A stretch of 64,000 nt of DNA from an uncultured SAR86 cluster bacterium (GTDB taxonomy: Bacteria > Pseudomonadota > Gammaproteobacteria > Magnimaribacterales > Magnimaribacteraceae), in assembly GCA_902604855.1 (NCBI GenBank), contig CACLAF010000001.1:186001-250000 (forward strand). The letters run 5' to 3'. Below the pieces are notes generated by a model. The model was given only the letters and a program-made list of their open reading frames with translations. It was not told the DNA's origin and made no database searches. A program made the position numbers and the translations under genes. Shown here piece after piece: positions 30,873 through 40,491 of this stretch (its first letter is position 1; each line of letters begins with the position of its first letter).

Positions 30873-31692
30873 GCTCTTCCCAAATATATTCTTCGCCTTC
30901 TTTTGAAATAACCTTATCTTCTTCAAGTTTTATTAAATGGGCTAAAAGCGAAGCTTTTGCGATAGGAAATAAAGATGAATCTACATCATCATAAACCCGT
31001 TCTACCAAAGATTCGGGCGTTCCTCGAGAAGCCTCTTTGAGGGCTGAAAATACCTTCTTCTCTCTTTCTAATCTATGACTGATTATCCAGTCAGCTACTT
31101 CATGAGGGTTTTCTAATATATCACCGTGACCAGGTGCGATCTTTTTAATATCATAATTCTTAAGTTTTTCTAATGACTTTATATACTGTTTCATATTCCC
31201 ATCTGGCGGTCCTATAACGACAGTAGAGCCACTCATAATATGATCTCCTGTGAAAATAAATTTCTCTTCCTTCAGAATAAAGCAGAGATGATTAGAGGCA
31301 TGACCGGGCGTATGAACCACTTCTAAAGAAAATTCATTTTCTTCAAGCAATTCCCCATCTTCTAAAACTCTTTCCGGGCTAAAAGTTGTATCTTGATTTT
31401 TCGTAGAGTTCGTAAGCATGCCATAAGCTGGAATATCTAACTTGTTTTTAAGTAAACGAACTCCAGGAGAATGATCTGGATGTGTATGAGTCACGATTAT
31501 TTGTTTGATATTTTTAGAGGCAGCTAAAATGGCATCGATATGATCTTGCATAGCAGGTCCGGGATCAATGACTGTTACATCTTCATTACCTACTAAGTAG
31601 GTATTTGTACCAGGGCCTGTAAAAACACTTCCATTGCCAGCGGTAATCCTTCTTATTAAAGGAGAGATTTGTACAACCTTTTCAGCTTCCAT
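30865..31692 (-). CDS. Metallo-beta-lactamase fold hydrolase (LACTB2-like)
   Basis: A 275-residue MBL-fold hydrolase. Zinc motifs are THTHPDHSPG, HTPGHASNHLCF, FTGDHIMSGST and KIAPGHGDI. A C-terminal winged-helix-like tail (about 215-275) is the layout of LACTB2-type proteins, some of which are endoribonucleases and others thioesterases. It starts right at the stop of the Nudix gene, with one base shared, and the pair travels together in many proteobacteria. Substrate unknown. Confidence 0.85.
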   Translation of the reverse strand: MEAEKVVQISPLIRRITAGNGSVFTGPGTNTYLVGNEDVTVIDPGPAMQDHIDAILAASKNIKQIIVTHTHPDHSPGVRLLKNKLDIPAYGMLTNSTKNQDTTFSPERVLEDGELLEENEFSLEVVHTPGHASNHLCFILKEEKFIFTGDHIMSGSTVVIGPPDGNMKQYIKSLEKLKNYDIKKIAPGHGDILENPHEVADWIISHRLEREKKVFSALKEASRGTPESLVERVYDDVDSSLFPIAKASLLAHLIKLEEDKVISKEGEEYIWEELN

Positions 31693-32540
31693 TAATGGTC
31701 CTCGTAACCTTCATCTCCAGGAAGAAGTCCTACCATTTTTCCATCTTCCATAAAAAATTTAGGTTCAATTGTAGGAATTGTTGATGGGTCTATTGAGGAT
31801 TTATCCTCTAGGAGTGTTTCGACATTTGAGTAACCACAAATACTCTCAAGATTTTTAATAGTGGGCATTATCAACAAAAGTTTTCCATCTTTTTGTTGTT
31901 GAAGAGCATCTTCAGGTCTAATCCATAAACTATTTACACTCTCTGAACCGTCATGAAGACCTTCTTGACCTTGAGGTGCAATGGCCACAAAGAAACGAGT
32001 TGTATATCTTCTCTTTTCTATTTTAGGAGTTATCCAATGGGCCAAATAGGCAAGTCTTTCAGTAGCAAGGGTTAGTTTTTCATTTTTACACATCTCTTCC
32101 AATACAGCTTCTCCAGCATTCAGTCTATTTCTATACTCCATAAATCTATTCCTTTCATTAGAATCTGAGGGATCAAATGGAGAGCCATCTTCCCTGAATG
32201 CAATTAATATTCCCGCTTCCTCAAAACATTCCCTAATACAGGCCACCCAGTATGCTAACCCTCCTTTTTCTTCACCTAGAATATTAGAAAGGAACTGATC
32301 AGATGAGCCAGTTGTTATTGCCTCCATATTATCCAGGCCATCTTCTGGATCTACTTTTCCACCAGGAAAAACAAAAGCACCTCCAAAATTTGCTTTAGAT
32401 GCCCTTTCAACTAAAAAGACTTCTATTCCTTTGTCTTTAGAATCTCTAACCAATAAAACTGTTGCAGCAGCCTGAGGAACAGTCGGTTCTTCATTCGGGT
32501 CTGCCATCTGAGTATTTGCACCTTGTAATGGATTTTTCAT
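31692..32540 (-). CDS. Nudix hydrolase, NUDT19/RP2-type
   Basis: A 282-residue Nudix protein. The Nudix box is split as in the NUDT19 group: GGKVDPEDG, an insertion of roughly 30 residues, then CIRECFEEAGILIAF with the metal-binding Glu residues. Known members hydrolyse CoA or acyl-CoA diphosphate bonds, which would suit the CoA-rich gene set here. The C-terminal third, ending GLLPGDEGYEDH, is a tail of unclear role. It is followed directly by the MBL hydrolase. Confidence 0.85.
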   Translation of the reverse strand: MKNPLQGANTQMADPNEEPTVPQAAATVLLVRDSKDKGIEVFLVERASKANFGGAFVFPGGKVDPEDGLDNMEAITTGSSDQFLSNILGEEKGGLAYWVACIRECFEEAGILIAFREDGSPFDPSDSNERNRFMEYRNRLNAGEAVLEEMCKNEKLTLATERLAYLAHWITPKIEKRRYTTRFFVAIAPQGQEGLHDGSESVNSLWIRPEDALQQQKDGKLLLIMPTIKNLESICGYSNVETLLEDKSSIDPSTIPTIEPKFFMEDGKMVGLLPGDEGYEDH

Positions 32541-32626
32541 AAATCGTCCTTATTGTCTAAGATTATAATAGACTAGCACCTTCAAAAACTTAATTAACTA
32601 TAAATTTATTTCAAAGGAATGTCTAA

Positions 32627-33502
32627 ATGATGAATTCTCATCCTGAATGGTTTAAAAAAGCCTTGTCCATACCAAAGGAACAAAAGAGTATAGTTGTTGA
32701 TGATGGAGCTGTTCACTATCAACATTGGGGCGACGCAACTAAACCTGGCATGGTTCTAGTTCATGGCAGCGGAAGTCATTCTCACTGGTGGGACTTCATA
32801 GCTCCATTATTATTGGAAGATTTTCAAATTAGTGCAATAGATATGTCCGGAATGGGTGATAGTGATCATAGAGAAGACTACTCTGCTCAACTTTATGCTA
32901 AAGAAATCTTATCAGTAGCTGAAGACAGTGGCTTTTTTGAGATATCTGATCCAATAATTTGTGGACACAGCATGGGAGGTTTCATGAGCGCCTTTGCTGG
33001 CACCATATCTGACAAAAAGCTTGGGGGAGTAATAATGATAGATTCACCCATCAGACCTCCAACCTATGACTATTCAACTCATGTAAGAAGTGGACCTATA
33101 AGAAGAATAAAAACCTACCCTACAAGAGATGCTATTTTGGAGAGATTTAGGCTGACTCCAGAGCAGGAATGTGAAAATGAATTTTTAGTTAAATACATAG
33201 CTGAATGGTCTATCAGAGAAGTTCAAGATGGGTATCAGTGGAAATTTGACGATACAATATTTGATAAATTAGGTTTTTCTCATATGACAAAGAATCAAGC
33301 TTTTGAACTTAAATGTAATCTTGGAATTATTTACGGAACTGAAAGCAATATGATGACAGATGAAATTCTAAATTTTATGAGAGAGAATGTTCCTGAGAAT
33401 ACTCCAATGTTGGCGATAGAAAAAGCAGCTCATCATGTCCTATTGGACCAGCCATTAGATTTGGCAGCAGCTATAAAGGATATTGCAAAAAAATGGGTTT
33501 GA
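32627..33502 (+). CDS. Alpha/beta hydrolase
   Basis: A 291-residue single-domain alpha/beta hydrolase. VLVHGSGSHSHWW carries the oxyanion HG motif and ICGHSMGGF the nucleophile Ser. The C-terminal AAHHVLLDQP carries the catalytic His. No signal peptide, so it is cytoplasmic. An AGGA site precedes the ATGATG start. The family covers esterases, epoxide hydrolases and C-C hydrolases; the substrate cannot be assigned. Confidence 0.85.
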   Translation: MMNSHPEWFKKALSIPKEQKSIVVDDGAVHYQHWGDATKPGMVLVHGSGSHSHWWDFIAPLLLEDFQISAIDMSGMGDSDHREDYSAQLYAKEILSVAEDSGFFEISDPIICGHSMGGFMSAFAGTISDKKLGGVIMIDSPIRPPTYDYSTHVRSGPIRRIKTYPTRDAILERFRLTPEQECENEFLVKYIAEWSIREVQDGYQWKFDDTIFDKLGFSHMTKNQAFELKCNLGIIYGTESNMMTDEILNFMRENVPENTPMLAIEKAAHHVLLDQPLDLAAAIKDIAKKWV

Positions 33503-33506
33503 TTCA

Positions 33507-33668
33507 GTGATAAAAATTTTTTTCCTTCTTGTTTTTTTATACTTTTCTTTCTCAATCCATAAATCGTTACACAAAGAAGAAATATCTTATGGCTGTACGT
33601 CAATCAGTGTGCTGATGTTTGTTGATGTGATGCTTCTTCTTTTGATTTACTTCACTTTTTTTGAATAA
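33507..33668 (+). CDS. Possible small membrane protein
   Basis: From GTG at 33507 a 53-residue product would begin MIKIFFLLVFLYFS, with two hydrophobic stretches separated by a polar loop (HKSLHKEEISYG). The track start is a TTG inside the preceding gene. It fills the gap between the hydrolase and the convergent DUF1330 gene. No homologue is recognised and there is no good ribosome site, so it may not be real. Confidence 0.3.
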   Translation: MIKIFFLLVFLYFSFSIHKSLHKEEISYGCTSISVLMFVDVMLLLLIYFTFFE

Positions 33669-33669
33669 A

Positions 33670-33987
33670 TCAGGATCTTGGAGGTAAGCCTTTTATTAGA
33701 CTTAATGAACGTAATGGAGCACCTTCTTTTCTAAACTTAGATAGCTCTTGATACTCGGGATCGTTATACCATCCGTCTGCTGCAGCTTCAGATGGAAAAG
33801 AAAATATTATTACTCGACCTCCAGATAGAGGTTCTGGCCCCTCCAGATGTCTAAATGAGTCATCAAATGTTAAAAACTCACCACCATGTTTTTTTAGAAT
33901 GGGGAAAAAACCTTTTTCATATTTAAGATAAGTATCTTTATCTTCAATTTCCAGATTTACAACCATATATACTTTCACATCTTCCAT
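33670..33987 (-). CDS. DUF1330 family protein
   Basis: A 105-residue dimeric alpha-beta barrel-type protein. The DUF1330 pattern is clear: YMVVNLEIEDKDTYLKY, GGEFLTFDD, RVIIFSFPSEAAADGWYNDPEYQEL and SLSLIKGL. No biochemical role is established for the family. It lies 10 nt after the nitronate-monooxygenase-like gene, in the same direction, and may share its transcript. Confidence 0.85.
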   Translation of the reverse strand: MEDVKVYMVVNLEIEDKDTYLKYEKGFFPILKKHGGEFLTFDDSFRHLEGPEPLSGGRVIIFSFPSEAAADGWYNDPEYQELSKFRKEGAPLRSLSLIKGLPPRS

Positions 33988-33997
33988 TGATATCTCC

Positions 33998-34972
33998 TTA
34001 AGCCTTAACCGACTGCAGTCTTCCGTCTATGATCTCCTCTGCCTCTGAAACTAACCTAGCAACCATTTCTTTACAAGTTGGCACGTCTTTAACTCTCGCT
34101 ACTGAGATTCCAGCCGACCATATGCCATGCTCTAGATCTCCCTCTTCAAAAACGACTCTTCCCCTTTGTCCGGCTACAAGGTCCTTAACATCATCAAAGG
34201 TAGCAGAACCTGTAGACTCTATCTCAACTACTTGATCAGATATTGAATTTTTAAAAACTCTTGCTGTATTGTGCATTGTTCTAAACATTAGGTTTGTAGA
34301 GAGTTCATCTGCTTCTGTCATTTTTTCTTTAACATTTTGATGTATACCAGCTTCCTGAGTAGCCATAAATCGAGTGCCCATAACTATTGCTTCTCCGCCT
34401 AGAGCTAATGCTGCAACCATGCTTTTAGCATCGCTAAATCCTCCACAGCCCGCTACAGGTACATCTAAAGCTTCTGCTGCTTGTGGTAAAAGAACTAAGG
34501 AAGGAATATCATCTTCACCAGGATGACCAGCACACTCAAAACCATCAATTGTTATTGCACTTACACCCACAGATTGAGCTTTTAAAGCATGCCTTACTGA
34601 AGTACATTTATGGATGACTTTCACGTCATACTCTTTAAATAATTCCATAAAGGGTTCTGGACTGCGTCCCGCAGTTTCAACGATCTTTACCCCTGACCCA
34701 ACAATAGCTTGAGCATATTCTTCATAAGGAGGAGGATTGATAGTTGGCAGTACAGTGAGGTTTACTCCAAAAGGCTTGTCGGTCATTTCTCTAGTCCTAT
34801 CTATCTCTTTCGCTAAATCTTCAGGTGTAGGTTGGGTTAACGCAGTTAAAATTCCTAACGCTCCTGCATTGGATACCGCCGATACCAACTCGGCATATCC
34901 AACCCATTGCATTCCACCTTGTATCACTGGATGTTCTATTCCAAATAAATCTGTAATTCTTGTTTTTAGCAT
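33998..34972 (-). CDS. NAD(P)H-dependent flavin oxidoreductase / nitronate monooxygenase-like
   Basis: A 324-residue FMN TIM-barrel protein of the YrpB/2-nitropropane dioxygenase group. The motifs are VIQGGMQWVGYAELVSAVSNAGALG at the N-terminus, AITIDGFECAGHPGED with the active His, and PVAGCGGFSDAKSMVAALALGGEAIVMGTRF for the phosphate of FMN. A strong GGGGAG ribosome site precedes the ATG. It is divergent from the valine operon by 87 bp. It may detoxify nitronates or act as an enoyl reductase; not resolvable here. Confidence 0.85.
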   Translation of the reverse strand: MLKTRITDLFGIEHPVIQGGMQWVGYAELVSAVSNAGALGILTALTQPTPEDLAKEIDRTREMTDKPFGVNLTVLPTINPPPYEEYAQAIVGSGVKIVETAGRSPEPFMELFKEYDVKVIHKCTSVRHALKAQSVGVSAITIDGFECAGHPGEDDIPSLVLLPQAAEALDVPVAGCGGFSDAKSMVAALALGGEAIVMGTRFMATQEAGIHQNVKEKMTEADELSTNLMFRTMHNTARVFKNSISDQVVEIESTGSATFDDVKDLVAGQRGRVVFEEGDLEHGIWSAGISVARVKDVPTCKEMVARLVSEAEEIIDGRLQSVKA

Positions 34973-35059
34973 CTTTTTCTCCCCGCGATTTAATTCAATT
35001 TATATCAGTTTCTAAGAAAGATAGTAAGATACTTCAGATAAATTAAGAAGAAATACTTT

Positions 35060-36550
35060 ATGACTGAAAAATTGAATCTCTTTATAGGCGGCAGCTCAGT
35101 TAAGAGTACTACAAAAAATTGGATTGAAGTTCTAAATCCAGCCACACAAGAAGTTCTTTGCGAAGCTCCATGCGCTACCGATGAAGAAATCGAGGGTGCC
35201 ATAGGTTTAGCTAAAGAAGCTTTTTTCTCTTGGAGAGAAACTCCTCCCCCTGAAAGATCTAGAGTCATGATGAAATATCAAGATCTTCTTAAAATTAATC
35301 AAGATGAAATAGCTGAAATCCTTAGTAAAGAGAATGGAAAAACTTTTGAAGATGCTAAAGGTGATGTATGGAGAGGTATAGAGGTTGTTGAGCAAGCAGC
35401 GAATATAACTCCTTTATTAATGGGTGAAACTGTTGAAAATGTTGCAAGAGAAATAGATTCTTACAGTTATACTCAGTCTCTAGGTGTTTGTTTAGGTATA
35501 ACTCCATTCAATTTTCCTGCCATGATACCTCTGTGGATGTTCCCGATGGCTATAGCCTGTGGCAACACTTTTATTCTAAAGCCTTCTGAGCAAGATCCTA
35601 TGACCTCCAATAAACTTGCAGAACTTTTTACAGAAGCTGGTGCACCTCCAAATCTCCTGCAGGTAATCCATGGCGGTAAAGATCAAGTAGACCAGCTTAT
35701 TAGACACCCTAATATAAGAGCTATTTCATTTGTTGGATCAGTTCCCGTTGGCCAATATATTTATAAAACAGGAACTGAACATCTAAAAAGAGTTCAATCT
35801 TTCGCTGGGGCTAAGAATCATATGGTTGTGATGCCAGATGCGAATAAAAATAAAACTATTGATAGTTTAGTGGGAGCTTCAGTTGGAGCCGCAGGTCAAA
35901 GATGCATGGCGATTAGTGTAGCTGTTTTCGTGGGTTCTTCGAAGGAATGGATCGAAGACCTTAAGAAAGAAATGGAAATCGTGAAACCAGGTCCATGGGA
36001 CTCAGAAGAATCTGGATTTGGCCCTGTCATTAGCGCTCAAGCTAAAGAAAAGATTATTGGTTTGATAGAAAAAGGAAAAAGCGAAGCAACATGCCTAATA
36101 GATGGAAGCAAATGTGAAGTTGAAGGATTTCCTGATGGGAACTGGATTGGTACTACCTTATTTTCTGGCGTAAAAACTGAATCTGAAATATATAAAACAG
36201 AGATATTTGGACCTGTTTTACTCTGCATCGAAGTTGATACTTTAGAAGAAGCAATAGAATTAATAAACGCAAATCCATACGGTAATGGGACATCTATATT
36301 TACAGCATCTGGTAGGTCTGCAAGAAAATTCAGACATGAAATTGAAGTTGGCCAAGTAGGAATAAATGTACCTATACCTGTTCCACTACCTTTCTTTTCA
36401 TTTACTGGTTGGAAACAATCCTTTTATGGAGATCTTCATGCTTATGGCAAACAGGCAGTTAGGTTTTACACAGAGACCAAAACTGTAACTGAAAGATGGT
36501 TTGAAGAAGATGAAAAAAGCACAAAAAACTTAACCATCAATCTGGAGTAG
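35060..36550 (+). CDS. mmsA: Methylmalonate-semialdehyde dehydrogenase (CoA-acylating)
   Basis: Oxidises methylmalonate semialdehyde to propionyl-CoA, the end of valine degradation. The 496 residues match Mms[38 protein letters not shown], the distinctive [16 protein letters not shown], and catalytic Cys in [11 protein letters not shown]. The substitution of the usual ALDH FGGSKNP by AGAKNH is the MmsA hallmark. It heads a five-gene operon with 3 nt to the next start. Confidence 0.95.
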   Translation: MTEKLNLFIGGSSVKSTTKNWIEVLNPATQEVLCEAPCATDEEIEGAIGLAKEAFFSWRETPPPERSRVMMKYQDLLKINQDEIAEILSKENGKTFEDAKGDVWRGIEVVEQAANITPLLMGETVENVAREIDSYSYTQSLGVCLGITPFNFPAMIPLWMFPMAIACGNTFILKPSEQDPMTSNKLAELFTEAGAPPNLLQVIHGGKDQVDQLIRHPNIRAISFVGSVPVGQYIYKTGTEHLKRVQSFAGAKNHMVVMPDANKNKTIDSLVGASVGAAGQRCMAISVAVFVGSSKEWIEDLKKEMEIVKPGPWDSEESGFGPVISAQAKEKIIGLIEKGKSEATCLIDGSKCEVEGFPDGNWIGTTLFSGVKTESEIYKTEIFGPVLLCIEVDTLEEAIELINANPYGNGTSIFTASGRSARKFRHEIEVGQVGINVPIPVPLPFFSFTGWKQSFYGDLHAYGKQAVRFYTETKTVTERWFEEDEKSTKNLTINLE

Positions 36551-36553
36551 TTC

Positions 36554-37714
36554 ATGGATTTCGATTTAAATTCTGATCAAAAACATTACAGGGACTTAGC
36601 AAAAAGCTTTTCTGATAAAGAACTGAAACCTAATGCCGCGGAATGGGATAAAGAAGCTTTTTTTCCAAAAGAAACTCTTATGAAAGCGGGGGAGTTGGGC
36701 TTCTTATCACTCTATGTTGATACTAGTCTAGGGGGAATGGGTTTAGGTAGACTGGATGCTTCGATAGTTTTTGAGCAGCTAGCCCAAGGATGCACAAGCA
36801 CTACGGCTTTTATGACAATTCATAATATGGCGATTTGGATGGTCAGCAAATTTGGTTCGGAAGAATTAAAAAGAGAATGGTTTCCTCAACTTAGCTCAGG
36901 TGAGAAGCTTGCCTCTTATTGTTTGACTGAACCTGGTTCAGGTTCAGATTCCGCTTCTTTGAGCACTTCAGCTAAGAAAGATGGTGATAATTACATTCTA
37001 AATGGCTCAAAGGCTTTCATATCAGGATCTGGAGCTACAGATTGTCTTGTGTTGATGGCCAGAACAGGTGATTCAGGAGCGAAAGGTATTTCATGTTTTC
37101 TAATTCCAGCTGATTTACCAGGCATAGAGTATGGGAAAAATGAGCCTAAGATGGGTTGGAAAAATCAACCAACAAGATTGGTATCTTTAACTGATGTTAA
37201 GGTTTCTAAAAAGAATTTAGTAGGAGAAGAAGGTAATGGTTTCAAAATCGCTATGCAAGGATTGGATGGAGGTCGAATAAATATAGCAACCTGCTCTATT
37301 GGAACAGCTCAATCTGCATTAGAAGAAGCCCAGAACTATATGAATCAAAGAGAACAATTTGGGAAAAAGATATCTGAATTTCAGACGATGCAATTCAAGA
37401 TTGCTGATATGGTCACTGAACTTATTGCAGCCAGAACTATGACAAGACTTGCAGCTTCAAAAGTTGATAAAAATGATTCTGAAGCAACCATCTATTCAGC
37501 AATGGCAAAAAGATTTGCTACTGATGTAGGTTTTAATGTTTGCAATGAAGCTCTTCAAATATTTGGAGGTTACGGATATATTCAAGAGTACCCTTTAGAA
37601 AGATATGTAAGAGATGTAAGGGTCCATCAAATACTAGAAGGTACTAACGAAATTATGAAAATGATAATTGGGCGAAGAATGATAATGGAAGATGCAGCCT
37701 CAATAATCCAATGA
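36554..37714 (+). CDS. Acyl-CoA dehydrogenase (isobutyryl-CoA dehydrogenase-like)
   Basis: A 386-residue FAD acyl-CoA dehydrogenase. CLTEPGSGSDSASL binds flavin/substrate, and the catalytic Glu sits in HQILEGTNEIMK near the C-terminus, the position used by short-chain and isobutyryl enzymes. Its place between mmsA and the hydratase and hydrolase argues for isobutyryl-CoA to methacrylyl-CoA. The stop overlaps the next start (ATGA). Confidence 0.88.
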   Translation: MDFDLNSDQKHYRDLAKSFSDKELKPNAAEWDKEAFFPKETLMKAGELGFLSLYVDTSLGGMGLGRLDASIVFEQLAQGCTSTTAFMTIHNMAIWMVSKFGSEELKREWFPQLSSGEKLASYCLTEPGSGSDSASLSTSAKKDGDNYILNGSKAFISGSGATDCLVLMARTGDSGAKGISCFLIPADLPGIEYGKNEPKMGWKNQPTRLVSLTDVKVSKKNLVGEEGNGFKIAMQGLDGGRINIATCSIGTAQSALEEAQNYMNQREQFGKKISEFQTMQFKIADMVTELIAARTMTRLAASKVDKNDSEATIYSAMAKRFATDVGFNVCNEALQIFGGYGYIQEYPLERYVRDVRVHQILEGTNEIMKMIIGRRMIMEDAASIIQ

Positions 37715-38490
37715 AAATTATGACTGAAAAATTAATACTCGAAAAAATAGATAATATTGCCAAGATTACTATAAATAATCCTAGCGCTAATACATGGGAT
37801 CTTGAGAGCCTAGCAGGATTAGAAGAAATTATTGAGCATCTCAATCAAGATGATGGGATCTTTTCTTTAGTTATAACTGGACAGGGAGAAAAGTTCTTTT
37901 CTGCAGGAGCTGACCTTAAAGTATTCCAAGAAGGAGGGAAAGATGCAGCCAAGGAAATGAGTAATGCATTTTCAAAAGCCTTCAACTCGCTAAGTAAATT
38001 TAGAGGTGTGTCTATCGCCGCTATCAATGGATTTGCTATGGGAGGAGGACTCGAGTGTGCTTTAGCTTGTGATATTAGAGTCGCTGAAGAAAAAGCAGTA
38101 CTTGCCCTGCCTGAACCTAAAGTAGGTTTATTGCCGTGCGGAGGCGGGACTCAAGTACTACCAAGACTAGTTGGGGAAGGCTGGGCTAAAAGAATTATTT
38201 TAACTGGTGAACAAATTAGACCTGATAAAGCCCTTAAAATTGGGTTAATTGAAGAAAAGGTGGAAAATGGAAAGGCTTTAGAAACCGCTTTATCTATTGC
38301 CACTTCCGTGGCTAACCAAAGTCCTATTAGCATTGCACAGTGCAAGGAGTTAATTCATAAAGCACGTCTTTCTAGCGAACCTTATCGAGAAGAACTTGAA
38401 CCTTTTGTAAATTTATTTGATACAAAAGACCAAAAAGAAGGTGTTGATGCATTCTTAGATAAAAGAAAACCAAATTGGCAAAATGCCTAA
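37711..38490 (+). CDS. Enoyl-CoA hydratase of the valine operon
   Basis: A 259-residue crotonase. FFSAGADLKVF and NGFAMGGGLECALACD form the oxyanion hole, and the first catalytic Glu appears in LALPEPKVGLLP. At the second Glu position the aligned residue seems basic (AKRIILTG), which is unusual. Expected to hydrate methacrylyl-CoA to 3-hydroxyisobutyryl-CoA. ATG 37711 overlaps the previous stop; ATG 37720 is an alternative. It overlaps the next gene by 8 nt. Confidence 0.88.
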   Translation: MKIMTEKLILEKIDNIAKITINNPSANTWDLESLAGLEEIIEHLNQDDGIFSLVITGQGEKFFSAGADLKVFQEGGKDAAKEMSNAFSKAFNSLSKFRGVSIAAINGFAMGGGLECALACDIRVAEEKAVLALPEPKVGLLPCGGGTQVLPRLVGEGWAKRIILTGEQIRPDKALKIGLIEEKVENGKALETALSIATSVANQSPISIAQCKELIHKARLSSEPYREELEPFVNLFDTKDQKEGVDAFLDKRKPNWQNA

Positions 38491-39595
38491 TGATGAATTA
38501 TTAGTAGAGATATTAGAGTGTCAGAATGACACTAAAATTGGTCATATAACCCTCAACTCTCCTGAGACATTAAACTCATTAACCTTAAATATGGTTAATG
38601 AGATCTCTAACCTATTAGACAAATGGCAATCTGATCCTAAAATAAAGATGATCATAATAGATGGTTCAGGAGAAAAGGCCTTTTGTGCTGGAGGAGATAT
38701 CAGAGCATTATATGAATCAATGTGTTCTTCAGATGGTCCAATTTTTGCAGAAACGTTTTTTGAGTCTGAATATAGACTAGACTATAAACTACATAATTTT
38801 CCCAAACCTATAATTTCTATCATAGATGGTATTGTTATGGGTGGTGGCGCGGGCTTGATGTTTGGAAGTAGTTATAGGATTTCTACAGAAAGAACGAAAT
38901 TTGCCATGCCAGAAATTGGTGTTGGATTATTCCCAGATGTAGGATTTACATCTGTAATAAAAGATTTACCTGAAGGCCTTGGTCTTTATATTATGCTAAC
39001 TTCAACTCAATTGAATGCTGCCGATACCCTATTTTGTAATTTGACGGATTGTTCATTAAGCTCAGAAGATCTAGAAAAATTTTTCAGAGAGGTCCAGGAA
39101 ACAGAATGGAAAGATAAGAAAATAGACAACTTAAAAATACTTAATGCAATTGTTCAACAAGATGGTTACATAAAAAAATTAAATAATTTTCCTAAGAGCA
39201 AGCTCAAAGATGAATTAAGCAACATTCAGTCACTTACTGATGCTTCAAATCTAATTGAAGTTTCTGAGAATATTTTGTCGAATCCAAGTAAAGACGAGTG
39301 GTATTTGAAAGGTAAAGAATCATTGAAGAAAGGGAGTCCAACATCTGCACATCTGATTTGGCTGCAATGTCAGAATTCATCACATTTAGATCTCAAGGAA
39401 GTATTTCAGTTTGAACTCAACCTCGCGATTCAAATAACTAGGATGGGAGACTTTAAGGAAGGTATACGCGCATTAATAATAGATAAAGATAATGAAGCTA
39501 AATGGAAATATGATTCAATATCAAATACACCATCAGTATGGCTTGAGAGGCATACTGATTTAGCCTGGGATATAAATCCTTTGGAGGATCTCTGA
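38483..39595 (+). CDS. 3-hydroxyisobutyryl-CoA hydrolase
   Basis: Releases CoA from 3-hydroxyisobutyryl-CoA. The 370 residues are longer than plain hydratases and show the HIBCH signatures: AFCAGGDIRALYES, DGIVMGGGAGLMFGSSYRI, and FAMPEIGVGLFPDVGFTSV with catalytic Glu/Asp. A C-terminal helical extension follows (about 260-370, with a TDLAWDINPLEDL end). It joins mmsB with one base between stop and start. Confidence 0.93.
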   Translation: MPNDELLVEILECQNDTKIGHITLNSPETLNSLTLNMVNEISNLLDKWQSDPKIKMIIIDGSGEKAFCAGGDIRALYESMCSSDGPIFAETFFESEYRLDYKLHNFPKPIISIIDGIVMGGGAGLMFGSSYRISTERTKFAMPEIGVGLFPDVGFTSVIKDLPEGLGLYIMLTSTQLNAADTLFCNLTDCSLSSEDLEKFFREVQETEWKDKKIDNLKILNAIVQQDGYIKKLNNFPKSKLKDELSNIQSLTDASNLIEVSENILSNPSKDEWYLKGKESLKKGSPTSAHLIWLQCQNSSHLDLKEVFQFELNLAIQITRMGDFKEGIRALIIDKDNEAKWKYDSISNTPSVWLERHTDLAWDINPLEDL

Positions 39596-39596
39596 G

Positions 39597-40475
39597 ATGA
39601 AAAAAATAGGTTTTATAGGGTTAGGCAATATGGGTCTACCAATGGCTAATAATATATTAAAAGCAGGAATTGAAGTTAATGCTTTTGACTTATCTGAGAA
39701 AGCTTTAAATCAGGCTGAAACTTTAGGAATGTCAATCAAGCAAAATTCTGAAAGCGTTTTAGAAGATATAGATGCTCTAATTACAATGCTGCCAAATGGA
39801 AGCTCAGTAGAAAAAATCTTTTTAGATGACAATTTGCTCGAAGGGATTAATAAGCAAACGCTTATTATTGAATCGTCCACTATCAGTCCTGAAATAAGTA
39901 AGAAAGTTTCCAAGATGGCTAAAAATTATGGCATTTCAATGCTTGATGCTCCTGTGTCTGGAGGCGTAAAAGGAGCTGAATTGGGAAATCTTACATTTAT
40001 GGTAGGCGGAAGCGAAGCTGATCTACAGAAAGGTTCAAGTCTTTTTAAAATTATGGGAGACAAAATATTTTATGCAGGTGAATCTGGTTCCGGTCAAATT
40101 GCTAAGCTCTGTAATAATATGTTGCTGGCTGTTCATATGTGTGGAACTGCAGAAACTCTCGCTTTAGGTGTAAATAACGGATTAGATCCAGTAGTTCTCT
40201 CTGAAATTATGAAAAATAGTTCAGGAGGAAATTGGTCTCTAGAGAAATATAATCCTTATCCAGGAGTGATGAAGACAGCCCCCGCTAGCGAAGATTATTC
40301 TGGTGGATTCTTAAATACCTTAATGCTTAAAGATCTCAACTTAGTATCAGAATTAGCTCTTCAATCTGAATCAAGTACTCCAATGGGTAAACTTGCTTTG
40401 CAGCTGTATGAGGAGATGAAAAATCAAGGTTTTGGTACACTAGATTTCTCAAGTATTCAAAAAAAGTACCTCTAG
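39597..40475 (+). CDS. mmsB: 3-hydroxyisobutyrate dehydrogenase
   Basis: NAD-dependent oxidation of 3-hydroxyisobutyrate to methylmalonate semialdehyde, the substrate of MmsA. The 292 residues show the Rossmann motif GFIGLGNMGLPMA (about 4-16), the signature DAPVSGGVKGAELG and the catalytic Lys in GQIAKLCNNM. It is last in the mmsA operon, and only 16 nt separate it from the next gene, so transcription may continue into the transport trio. Confidence 0.95.
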   Translation: MKKIGFIGLGNMGLPMANNILKAGIEVNAFDLSEKALNQAETLGMSIKQNSESVLEDIDALITMLPNGSSVEKIFLDDNLLEGINKQTLIIESSTISPEISKKVSKMAKNYGISMLDAPVSGGVKGAELGNLTFMVGGSEADLQKGSSLFKIMGDKIFYAGESGSGQIAKLCNNMLLAVHMCGTAETLALGVNNGLDPVVLSEIMKNSSGGNWSLEKYNPYPGVMKTAPASEDYSGGFLNTLMLKDLNLVSELALQSESSTPMGKLALQLYEEMKNQGFGTLDFSSIQKKYL

Positions 40476-40491
40476 TAATTAAGGGAGAAAG

